Shown here: positions 9,350 to 14,604 of the stretch, piece by piece
Layout of the letters: every line of letters starts with the position of its first letter
How positions within the stretch are numbered: the stretch's first letter is position 1
NCBI GenBank assembly: GCA_964526035.1
Contig: CAZGKE010000085.1
Span: 1-14,604 of the forward strand
Length of the DNA stretch: 14,604 bases
Direction: 5' to 3'
Source of the DNA: DAOMOD01 sp964526035
Lineage (GTDB): Bacteria; Pseudomonadota; Gammaproteobacteria; Xanthomonadales; BPKI01
The notes under the pieces: generated by a model
Seen by the model: only the letters and a program-made list of their open reading frames with translations
What the model was told of the DNA's origin: nothing
Databases searched by the model: none
Translations under genes and position numbers: made by a program

Positions 9350-10435
9350 ATGTCGCGCGCATTCAACTTCAGTGCCGGTCCCGCGGCGCTCCCTGAGGCG
9401 GTACTCCGCGAAGCGCGCGAGGAAATGCTGGAATGGGGAGGCGAGCAGGCCTCCGTCATGGAAGTCAGCCACCGCGGCAAGGCCTTCATCGCCTGCGCGG
9501 AAGAGGCCGAAGCGGACCTTCGCACCCTGCTTGCGGTGCCCGATGACTACCGGGTGCTGTTCCTGCAGGGCGGCGCCACCCAGCATTTCGCGCAGATCCC
9601 GATGAACCTCGCCGCCGGCGGTTCGGCGGACTATGTGGTTACCGGTGCCTGGGGCGAGAAGGCGGTCAAGGAAGCGGCCAAGGTGTGCAACGTCAACGTG
9701 GTCGCGAACAGCGCAGCGGAACGGCACACCGGCATTCCGGCACGCGAGGATTGGCGGCTCGACGCCAGCGCAACCTATCTGCACTACACGCCCAACGAGA
9801 CCATCCACGGCGTCGAGTTCCACGAGATTCCGGAGGTCGGCGATGTGCCGCTGGTGGCGGACATGTCTTCGACCATCCTGTCGCGTCCGATCGATGTTTC
9901 CCGCTTCGGCCTGATCTATGCGGGGGCGCAGAAGAACATCGGGACTTCCGGCCTGGTGCTGATGATCATCAGCGATGAGCTGCTCAAGCGCTGCCCGGAT
10001 TCGCTCCCGCAGATCCTGAACTACAGCGCGCATGCGCGCGAAGGTTCGATGCTGAACACGCCGCCTACCTTTGCCTGGTACCTCGCCGGCAAGGTCTTCA
10101 AGTGGCTGCTCGCCCAGGGCGGGCTGGATGCCATGGCCGAGCGCAATCGTGCCAAGGCGGAGCTGCTATATGGCTATATCGACGGCTCCGGCTACTACGC
10201 CAATCCGGTCGAAGCGGGCAGCCGCTCGCGCTCGTGGATGAACGTTCCTTTCACCCTCACCGATGCCGCCCAGGACGAACGGTTCTTGAAGGAATCGAAG
10301 GCCGCCGGCCTGCTTTCGCTCAAGGGACATCGCTCTGTGGGCGGCATGCGTGCATCGATCTACAACGCCATGCCGATCGAGGGCGTGCAGTGCCTGGTCG
10401 AATTCATGAAGGAATTTGCCAGGAAGAACGGATAA
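9350..10435 (+). CDS. serC: Phosphoserine aminotransferase SerC
   Basis: The 361-residue protein matches SerC over its full length (E. coli SerC has 362). It starts FNFSAGPAALPEAVL and has the glycine-rich cofactor region FLQGGATQHFAQIPMNL. The pyridoxal-phosphate lysine is Lys195 in YAGAQKNIGTSGLVL, and the C-terminal GHRSVGGMRASIYNA is also characteristic. SerC converts 3-phosphohydroxypyruvate and glutamate to phosphoserine in the cytoplasm and also makes 4-phosphohydroxythreonine for vitamin B6. The ATG at 9350 follows a GGTGG stretch, a modest ribosome site. The phosphoglycerate dehydrogenase gene follows after 20 bp, so the two consecutive steps of serine synthesis are very likely one operon, although the pathway order is reversed relative to the gene order. 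Confidence 0.98.
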   Translation: MSRAFNFSAGPAALPEAVLREAREEMLEWGGEQASVMEVSHRGKAFIACAEEAEADLRTLLAVPDDYRVLFLQGGATQHFAQIPMNLAAGGSADYVVTGAWGEKAVKEAAKVCNVNVVANSAAERHTGIPAREDWRLDASATYLHYTPNETIHGVEFHEIPEVGDVPLVADMSSTILSRPIDVSRFGLIYAGAQKNIGTSGLVLMIISDELLKRCPDSLPQILNYSAHAREGSMLNTPPTFAWYLAGKVFKWLLAQGGLDAMAERNRAKAELLYGYIDGSGYYANPVEAGSRSRSWMNVPFTLTDAAQDERFLKESKAAGLLSLKGHRSVGGMRASIYNAMPIEGVQCLVEFMKEFARKNG

Positions 10436-10455
10436 ATTACTGATAAGGCTGAATT

Positions 10456-11616
10456 GTGTTTCGCATCCAACTGCTCAACAACATCGCCCGCAAGGGCCTT
10501 GCGCGCCTGCCCGCGGGCCAGTACACGGTGGCGACCGACATCGATCATCCGCACGCGATCCTGCTGCGCTCGGCCGACATGCACGCGCTTGAGATACCGG
10601 CATCGGTAAAAGCCGTCGGACGCGCCGGCGCCGGCGTCAACAACATCCCCGTGGCGAAGTTCAGCGCGCTCGGCGTGCCGGTGTTCAATGCACCCGGCGC
10701 CAACGCCAACGCCGTCCGCGAGCTGGTGGTGGCCGGCATGCTGATCGCCTCGCGCAATCTGCGCGAGGCGCTGGCCTTCGTCGCCGGGCTTCCGGAAGGC
10801 GCCGACCTGCACAAGGTGGTGGAGGCGGAGAAGAAGCGCTTCGTCGGCGGTGAACTGTCCGGTCGTACGCTCGGTGTGGTCGGGCTTGGTGCGATCGGCG
10901 TGAAGGTGGCAAACGCCGCGCGTGCGCTCGGCATGCGCGTCATCGGCTTCGATCCGCACATGACCGTGGAAGGCGCCTGGCAGCTTTCCTCCGAAGTCAC
11001 CAAGGCGGCCAGCCTTGACGAACTCTACGCCGCCTGCGACTTCATCAGCTTCCACGTGCCCTTGAACGACGCCACCCGAGGCCTGTTCGGCGAAAAGTCG
11101 CTGGCCCAGGTGCGCAATGGCGTGGTGCTGCTCAACTTCGCGCGCGACGGCATCATCGATCGTGCAGCGCTGAGGCGTGGTCTCGATGAGGGCATCATCG
11201 GCCGCTACGTCACCGATTTCCCCGAGGGTGGTTTCCTTGGCGACGAGCGCGTGATCGCGCTGCCGCATCTCGGCGCTTCCACCGCGGAAGCCGAGGAGAA
11301 CTGCGCCGTGATGGTGGTCGACCAGGTGCGTGATTACCTCGAGCACGGCAACGTCCACAACGCCGTGAATTTCCCGAGCACGCGCATGGCTCGCGCTGGC
11401 GAAGCCCGCATCTGCGTCGCCAACCGCAACGTCCCCAACATGATCGGCCAGCTTACCCATATCCTCGGCGTCGCCAACCTCAACATCGCCCAGATGCACA
11501 ACGCCTCCCGCGGCGACGTCGCCTACAACCTCCTGGACATAGAATGCAGCGTCCCCGATGCCGTAGTGCGCGAGCTTGCGGGCATCGAGGGCATACTTTC
11601 CGTACGAGTAGTCTGA
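10456..11616 (+). CDS. serA: D-3-phosphoglycerate dehydrogenase with C-terminal ACT domain
   Basis: The 386-residue protein is a short form of phosphoglycerate dehydrogenase, which oxidises 3-phosphoglycerate with NAD as the first step of serine synthesis. The substrate domain contains VGRAGAGVNNIP (54-65). The Rossmann motif is GLGAIG (143-148), with Asp166 as the likely NAD-specific residue. Catalytic Arg230 lies in NFARDGIID and His271 in LPHLGAST. The usual catalytic Glu motif is replaced by a YVTDFPEGGFLG stretch in which Glu257 may serve. An ACT domain (about 318-386) could sense serine. There is no long regulatory insert such as in E. coli SerA. The start is GTG at 10456, supported by AAGG 7 bases upstream and by the 20-bp gap from serC. 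It resembles the subfamily I know from Bacteroidetes and some proteobacteria (PGDH-like). Confidence 0.95.
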   Translation: MFRIQLLNNIARKGLARLPAGQYTVATDIDHPHAILLRSADMHALEIPASVKAVGRAGAGVNNIPVAKFSALGVPVFNAPGANANAVRELVVAGMLIASRNLREALAFVAGLPEGADLHKVVEAEKKRFVGGELSGRTLGVVGLGAIGVKVANAARALGMRVIGFDPHMTVEGAWQLSSEVTKAASLDELYAACDFISFHVPLNDATRGLFGEKSLAQVRNGVVLLNFARDGIIDRAALRRGLDEGIIGRYVTDFPEGGFLGDERVIALPHLGASTAEAEENCAVMVVDQVRDYLEHGNVHNAVNFPSTRMARAGEARICVANRNVPNMIGQLTHILGVANLNIAQMHNASRGDVAYNLLDIECSVPDAVVRELAGIEGILSVRVV

Positions 11617-11634
11617 AAGACGCAATGCCCCTGC

Positions 11635-11693
11635 AGGAGCCCAACCGTGGGCGACCAGCGCCCCTACCCCCGGTCGCCCACGGGTGGGCTCCT
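11635..11693. repeat. REPIN-like pair of inverted GTAG-type palindromes after serA
   Basis: Arms 11635-11656 and 11672-11693 are inverted copies matching at 21 of 22 positions, with a 15-base loop. Each arm holds its own palindrome of the type GCCCAC-CC-GTGGGC, exact in the right arm. On the minus strand the right arm begins GTAGGAGCCCACCCGTGGGC. A GTAG tetranucleotide in front of a hairpin is the hallmark of REP elements such as Stenotrophomonas SMAG repeats, which are linked to RAYT (REP-associated tyrosine) transposases. No such transposase is in this window. It lies 18 bp past the serA stop and could also act as a transcription end or mRNA-stabilising structure. Confidence 0.8.
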
Positions 11694-11701
11694 ACAAGAG
11701 A

Positions 11702-11864
11702 GCGGCCGCAGTCAGATCTTTTCCCTCCTCCGCTTGCGGGGGAGGGGTAGGGTAGGGGGCGGTCGAAGTCAGAGAAGCCGTGCAAGGATCGAGGCCAAGG
11801 CAAAAGGCCCCCCATCCCAACCTTCCCCCGCAAGCGGAGGAAGGAGCCAGATTGAGGCGGCCGC
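11702..11864. repeat. Large imperfect inverted repeat (about 60-bp arms)
   Basis: Two diverged copies face each other. The outermost 8 bases of both are GCGGCCGC (11702-11709, 11857-11864). The best-conserved 25 bases (11722-11746 and 11821-11845) match at 23 positions when one is reverse complemented. Similarity extends inward to a G-rich (left) or C-rich (right) stretch near 11760 and 11806. Each 25-base core is itself a hairpin around CCGC-TT-GCGG. The central about 45 bases are unique. The pattern is that of a paired dispersed palindrome (REPIN-like) or a non-autonomous element; no coding capacity is seen. Confidence 0.75.
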
Positions 11865-12166
11865 GCGATCCGAGGAAGAAACTGCCACCCACAATCACAA
11901 CACCATCCAGGCAGGATGCCGGGTCGAAGGAACAAAAGGGGCCCCTGTGGCGCGGCGGGGGGCCGGAGGAAACAGCCCGCGAGGGGGGCGCACACGATGT
12001 TCCGTCGACAGACCTCCGTAGATCCCACGCGTACTTCCTGCACAGGACGTACAGGAAGCGCAACACCGGGGTGTCCTTTCTCTTGGTCACTTCTCTTTGG
12101 ACAAGCAAAGAGAAGTGACCCGGCCGCCGGGCGGCGGACGGAAAAAACGTCATGGATGACACAACA
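11865..12166. repeat. Non-coding intergenic block with a long hairpin
   Basis: No gene is supported here. The strongest structure is a 15-bp perfect inverted repeat at 12085-12099 / 12106-12120 (ggtcacttctctttg and its complement, 6-base loop), followed by a GC palindrome (ccgcc-ggg-cggcgg). A minus-strand frame spans the block (translation includes VQREVTKRKDTPVLRFLYVL). It resembles repeat-derived hypothetical proteins I recall from xanthomonad genomes and is probably a translated dispersed repeat. Whether it recurs elsewhere in this genome cannot be seen. Confidence 0.5.
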
Positions 12167-12169
12167 ATC

Positions 12170-12240
12170 CCCGCCGCAGGCGGGACAACCCCGACGTCGG
12201 CATGGGTATGCCGACCTACAATCGATCGCATGCTCGATCG
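12170..12240 (+). promoter_or_regulatory. Possible pheA promoter -10 among three small hairpins
   Basis: TACAAT (12217-12222) matches the -10 consensus at five of six positions and lies 39 bp before the pheA start; no good -35 stands 16-18 bases upstream. Three short hairpins surround it: CCCGCC-gca-GGCGGG (12170-12184), GTCGGCAT-gggt-ATGCCGAC (12196-12215) and a CGATCG pair (12223-12240). No leader peptide rich in Phe codons and no T-run were found, so classical attenuation is not supported. Confidence 0.35.
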
Positions 12241-12260
12241 GCGCACACAAGGTCACCCCC

Positions 12261-13358
12261 ATGCCGACCAAAAAGAAACCCGCCCCCAACCTCGACGACA
12301 TCCGCACAAGAATCGACGCCATCGACCGCGACATCCAGTCGCTGATCGCCGAGCGCGCCCACTTCGCCCACCAGGTCGGCAAGGCCAAAGGCAAGCTCAA
12401 GCGTGCCGTCGACTACTATCGTCCCGAGCGCGAAGCGCAGGTGCTGCGCGGTGTGCTCGACCGCAATGACGGCCCACTCTCCAACGAAGAGATGGTGCGC
12501 CTGTTCCGCGAGATCATGTCCGCCTGTCTCGCGCAGCAGGAGCCGCTCAAGGTCGGCTTCCTCGGCCCCGAGGGCACCTTCAGCCAGGCCGCGGTGCGCA
12601 AGCATTTCGGCCACTCCGTGCATGGCCTGCCGCTGGTATCGATTGAAGAGGTGTTTCAGGAAGTCGAGGCCGGAAACGCCGATTTCGGCGTGGTGCCGGT
12701 GGAGAACTCCGGCGAAGGATCGGTGCAGTCCACGCTGGACATGTTCATGACCTCGAACCTGAAGATCTGCGGCGAGATCGAGCTGCGCATCCACCAGTTC
12801 CTGCTGTCGCGCAGCGGACGCCTGGAGGACATCGAGCGCGTCTACTCGCATCCGCAGTCATTGGCGCAGACCCGCACCTGGCTGCGCACGCACCTGCCGA
12901 AGGCCGAGCGCATCCCGGTGTCGAGCAACGCCGAAGCCGCGCGTCGCGCGCGCAACGCCGACGACGCCGCCGCCATCGCCGGCGAATCGGCCGCGCTGGT
13001 GTACGGCCTGAAGACCGTCGCCGGCCCCATCGAGGACCGTCCCGACAACACCACGCGCTTCCTGGTACTGGGCCGCGAACTGTTCAGCCCCAGCGGCCAC
13101 GACAAGACATCCCTTCTGATGACCGTGAAGGACCAGCCCGGCGCCCTCTACAGCCTGCTGCAGCCGCTCGCCAGACACGGCGTAAGCATGACCCGCATCG
13201 AATCGCGCCCCACCCGCAGCGGCAAATGGGACTACGCCTTCTTCGTGGACGTCGAAGGCCACGTCCACGACGGCGCCCTGAAGAGAGCCCTGGAAGAAGT
13301 AGGCCCAGCCACATCAATGCTGAAAATCCTCGGCTCCTATCCCGCTGCCGTGTTGTAG
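12261..13358 (+). CDS. pheA: Bifunctional chorismate mutase/prephenate dehydratase (P-protein)
   Basis: The 365-residue protein has all three parts of a P-protein. The N-terminal AroQ chorismate mutase helices span about 11-90, with Arg15, Arg32 and Lys41 matching active-site residues of E. coli PheA, and YYRPEREAQVL. The prephenate dehydratase domain spans about 96-273 (VGFLGPEGTFSQAA, VPVENSGEGSV and the catalytic TRF at 265-267). The C-terminal ACT domain spans about 283-362, with GALYSLL (294-300) and ESRP (314-317), the phenylalanine-binding motifs. It converts chorismate to prephenate and then phenylpyruvate in the cytoplasm and is expected to be inhibited by phenylalanine. ATG 12261 is preceded by AAGG 8 bases upstream. 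The frame is open further 5' into repeat sequence, which I exclude. It is separated from serA by 644 bp of repeats, so it is probably transcribed on its own. Confidence 0.97.
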   Translation: MPTKKKPAPNLDDIRTRIDAIDRDIQSLIAERAHFAHQVGKAKGKLKRAVDYYRPEREAQVLRGVLDRNDGPLSNEEMVRLFREIMSACLAQQEPLKVGFLGPEGTFSQAAVRKHFGHSVHGLPLVSIEEVFQEVEAGNADFGVVPVENSGEGSVQSTLDMFMTSNLKICGEIELRIHQFLLSRSGRLEDIERVYSHPQSLAQTRTWLRTHLPKAERIPVSSNAEAARRARNADDAAAIAGESAALVYGLKTVAGPIEDRPDNTTRFLVLGRELFSPSGHDKTSLLMTVKDQPGALYSLLQPLARHGVSMTRIESRPTRSGKWDYAFFVDVEGHVHDGALKRALEEVGPATSMLKILGSYPAAVL

Positions 13359-13428
13359 TGCGGCGTTCGGCTCATGGTGATATGAACGAGATGCGTTCCG
13401 CTTGGAGTGGGACGGCCTAACTCCAGCC

Positions 13429-13454
13429 CGTTCGTGGAGAGCAAGCCCTGAGGT
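13429..13454. repeat. Partial, diverged copy of the 71-bp element
   Basis: The stretch matches the first about 24 bases of the element that follows (cgttcgtgg, then aagccctgagg) with a few changes between, and is then truncated. This makes three successive occurrences of the element's left end in one gap. Confidence 0.65.
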
Positions 13455-13480
13455 AGGCGCCGTCCAAAAAAAAAGTAACT

Positions 13481-13551
13481 GTTCGTGGTGAGGAAGCCCT
13501 GAGGCCGGCGAAGCCGGATCGATGGGCTGTCTCGAACCACCGACGATCCCC
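13481..13551. repeat. 71-bp palindromic direct repeat, copy 1
   Basis: Identical over 71 bases to 13678-13748. Inside is a nested inverted structure: CCGGC-gaa-GCCGG at the core, enclosed by AGCCC / GGGCT, with weaker pairing between the ends (gtggt / accac). The whole element could fold into one long imperfect hairpin. The spacing to copy 2 is 197 bp. Confidence 0.9.
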
Positions 13552-13677
13552 TGCGAGGTACCGTGCCTCTTGCGATAAGACAGATGGAATGCAATCGGTT
13601 GGGGCAAGACGCAGAATGGTGCGCTGGCATGAACTGCGCAGTTCGAGACCAAATGTCGAGGCAATTGAAAAGATGCC

Positions 13678-13748
13678 GTTCGTGGTGAGGAAGCCCTGAG
13701 GCCGGCGAAGCCGGATCGATGGGCTGTCTCGAACCACCGACGATCCCC
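13678..13748. repeat. 71-bp palindromic direct repeat, copy 2
   Basis: Exact second copy of 13481-13551, ending 55 bp before the tcdA start. The 126 bp between the copies are unique and non-coding. The perfect identity suggests recent duplication or active gene conversion. It resembles, from memory, dispersed repeats of xanthomonad relatives, but only a genome search can show its copy number. Confidence 0.9.
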
Positions 13749-13803
13749 CTCCAAGCCCACCGCGCCCAGGGCCGAAAAGGTTCCCCAAGACCCAGTCCCC
13801 CAC

Positions 13804-14598
13804 ATGGACCCATCCACCCACCAACGCTTCGCCGGCATCGACCGCCTCTACGGCCGCGGCACCGTCGAACACCTGCTTGCCCAACACGTAGCCATCATCG
13901 GCATCGGCGGCGTCGGCTCCTGGGTGGTCGAAGGCCTGGCGCGCAGCGGGGTAGGGCGCCTCACCCTGATTGACGCCGACGAAATCTGCATCACCAACAC
14001 CAACCGCCAGCTGCACGCACTCGAAGGCCAGTTCGGCCGCCTCAAGGTCGAAGCCATGGCCGAGCGCGCCCGCGCCATCCACCCCGAGGCCGAAGTCAAC
14101 GCGATCCCCAGCTTCCTCACCCCGAACAACCTCCAAGAACTCTTCGGCGAGGGATTCGACCTGGTGATAGACGCCTGCGACGCCTTCCGCGTGAAAGTGG
14201 AAACCATTGCCTGGTGCCGCCGACGCAAGCAGCCGCTGATTGTCGTCGGCTCCGCCGGCGGCCGCACCGACCCCACCAAAGTGCAGGTGCGCGATCTCTC
14301 GCGCACCGAGCACGATGCCATGCTCGCCCTGATCCGCAAGAAGCTCCGCCAGGAGTTCCGCTTCCCCGACAATCCCAAGCGCTCCTTCGGCGTGCCCGCC
14401 ATCTATTCCCTGGAGAACGCGCGCTTCCCCCAACAGGACGGCAGCGTCGCCGCATCGCGCCCCGACTATGGCGAAGTCGGCCGCCTCGACTGCGAAGGCG
14501 GCCTCGGCGCCGCCGCACACGTCACCGCCACCTTCGCTTTCGTCGCAGTCGCCGAAGCGATTCGGCGCCTGCTGCGAACCGACGCAAACCCCAAGTAG
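13804..14598 (+). CDS. tcdA: tRNA threonylcarbamoyladenosine dehydratase TcdA (CsdL)
   Basis: The 264-residue protein is a ThiF/E1-like ATP-dependent enzyme with the features of TcdA. The N-terminus is QRFAGIDRLYGRGTVEHL. The nucleotide-binding motif is GIGGVGSW (33-40), and Asp57/Asp59 lie in LIDADEICITNTNRQL with Arg68. Lys81 and DACDAF (123-128) follow. The C-terminal DCEGGLGAAAHVTATFAFVA contains Cys230, matching the conserved Cys234 region of E. coli TcdA. The enzyme cyclises t6A at position 37 of ANN-decoding tRNAs to ct6A in the cytoplasm, using ATP. The length is close to the family norm. The ATG at 13804 lacks a clear Shine-Dalgarno; the preceding bases are C-rich. The gene is complete, ending 6 bases before the window edge. 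Confidence 0.95.
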   Translation: MDPSTHQRFAGIDRLYGRGTVEHLLAQHVAIIGIGGVGSWVVEGLARSGVGRLTLIDADEICITNTNRQLHALEGQFGRLKVEAMAERARAIHPEAEVNAIPSFLTPNNLQELFGEGFDLVIDACDAFRVKVETIAWCRRRKQPLIVVGSAGGRTDPTKVQVRDLSRTEHDAMLALIRKKLRQEFRFPDNPKRSFGVPAIYSLENARFPQQDGSVAASRPDYGEVGRLDCEGGLGAAAHVTATFAFVAVAEAIRRLLRTDANPK

Positions 14599-14604
14599 CC
14601 GCCG

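Larger units (their letters stand above)
13359..13803. other. Repeat-rich intergenic region between pheA and tcdA
   Basis: No gene is supported on either strand. The region holds the duplicated 71-bp element described separately, a partial copy of it, a run of nine A (13466-13474), and a 14-bp perfect palindrome (gaactgcgcagttc, 13631-13644). Minus-strand open frames that extend into it from inside tcdA are antisense frames whose translations repeat with the DNA repeats. No clear terminator for pheA was found. Confidence 0.7.

Noticed and set aside
10360..11625. 421-codon minus-strand open frame opposite serA
   Set aside because: Translation is His/Val/Ala-rich and follows the complement of conserved SerA codons; no family is recognisable.
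12085..12120. Intrinsic terminator
   Set aside because: The 15-bp stem is not followed by a T-run on either strand.
11916..12260. Longer pheA with a 115-residue N-terminal extension
   Set aside because: The extension translates repeat DNA and has no chorismate mutase similarity; the ATG at 12261 gives the normal domain start and has a ribosome site.
13466..13474. Run of nine A as the T-run of a minus-strand terminator
   Set aside because: No minus-strand gene reads towards it, and the nearest hairpin ends several bases away.
13481..13748. CRISPR array
   Set aside because: There are only two full copies, the repeat is 71 bp with a 126-bp spacer, and no cas gene is present.
13417..14520. 367-codon minus-strand open frame opposite tcdA and the repeat gap
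   Set aside because: Part is the complement of conserved TcdA codons and part is the translation of the 71-bp repeats; no independent coding evidence.

Overview
The window is GC-rich DNA, apparently chromosomal, from a proteobacterium. The gene repertoire and the repeat types suggest a gammaproteobacterium of the Xanthomonadales/Lysobacterales type; that is an inference from gene flavour and was not tested by any search. Thirteen protein-coding genes are supported. No tRNA, rRNA, CRISPR array, transposase or phage gene was seen.

Layout. (1) Positions 1-431 carry no gene. They hold two copies of a direct repeat with a 196-bp period, the left copy cut by the window edge, and a hairpin between them. 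(2) Positions 432-2292, minus strand, hold a patatin-like phospholipase followed by a phasin with a histone-like Lys/Ala/Pro tail. (3) Positions 2401-3620, plus strand, hold a Bcp/PrxQ peroxiredoxin coupled by an ATGA overlap to a FFLEELY-motif protein of unknown function. This pair converges, with a 25-bp overlap, on a small minus-strand polyhydroxyalkanoate (PHA)-system protein (3596-3871). (4) Positions 4002-9258, plus strand, hold a compact four-gene operon: an exported cupredoxin-like protein, a membrane Ser/Thr kinase with sensor, HAMP and cyclase-like regions, a predicted outer-membrane beta-barrel, and a tail-anchored protein with two degenerate FHA domains. (5) Positions 9350-11616 hold serC and a serA-type phosphoglycerate dehydrogenase, the first two committed steps of serine synthesis. 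(6) Positions 11617-12260 are a repeat-rich gap. (7) Positions 12261-13358 hold pheA, the bifunctional chorismate mutase/prephenate dehydratase. (8) Positions 13359-13803 are a second repeat-rich gap with a duplicated 71-bp palindromic element. (9) Positions 13804-14598 hold tcdA, which acts on tRNA t6A.

How the genes fit together. The phasin, the PHA-system protein and possibly the patatin-like hydrolase suggest a cell that makes PHA granules, although no PHA synthase is in view. The serine and phenylalanine genes and tcdA are housekeeping. The most unusual part is the 4002-9258 operon. It predicts one protein in the periplasm, one crossing the inner membrane, one in the outer membrane and one anchored to the inner membrane facing the cytoplasm. 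The kinase carries its catalytic domain at the C-terminus, behind a histidine-kinase-like sensor-TM-HAMP front end. The operon reads as a candidate envelope-sensing phosphosignalling system, possibly linked to copper or redox state; this function is inferred from architecture and gene order only.
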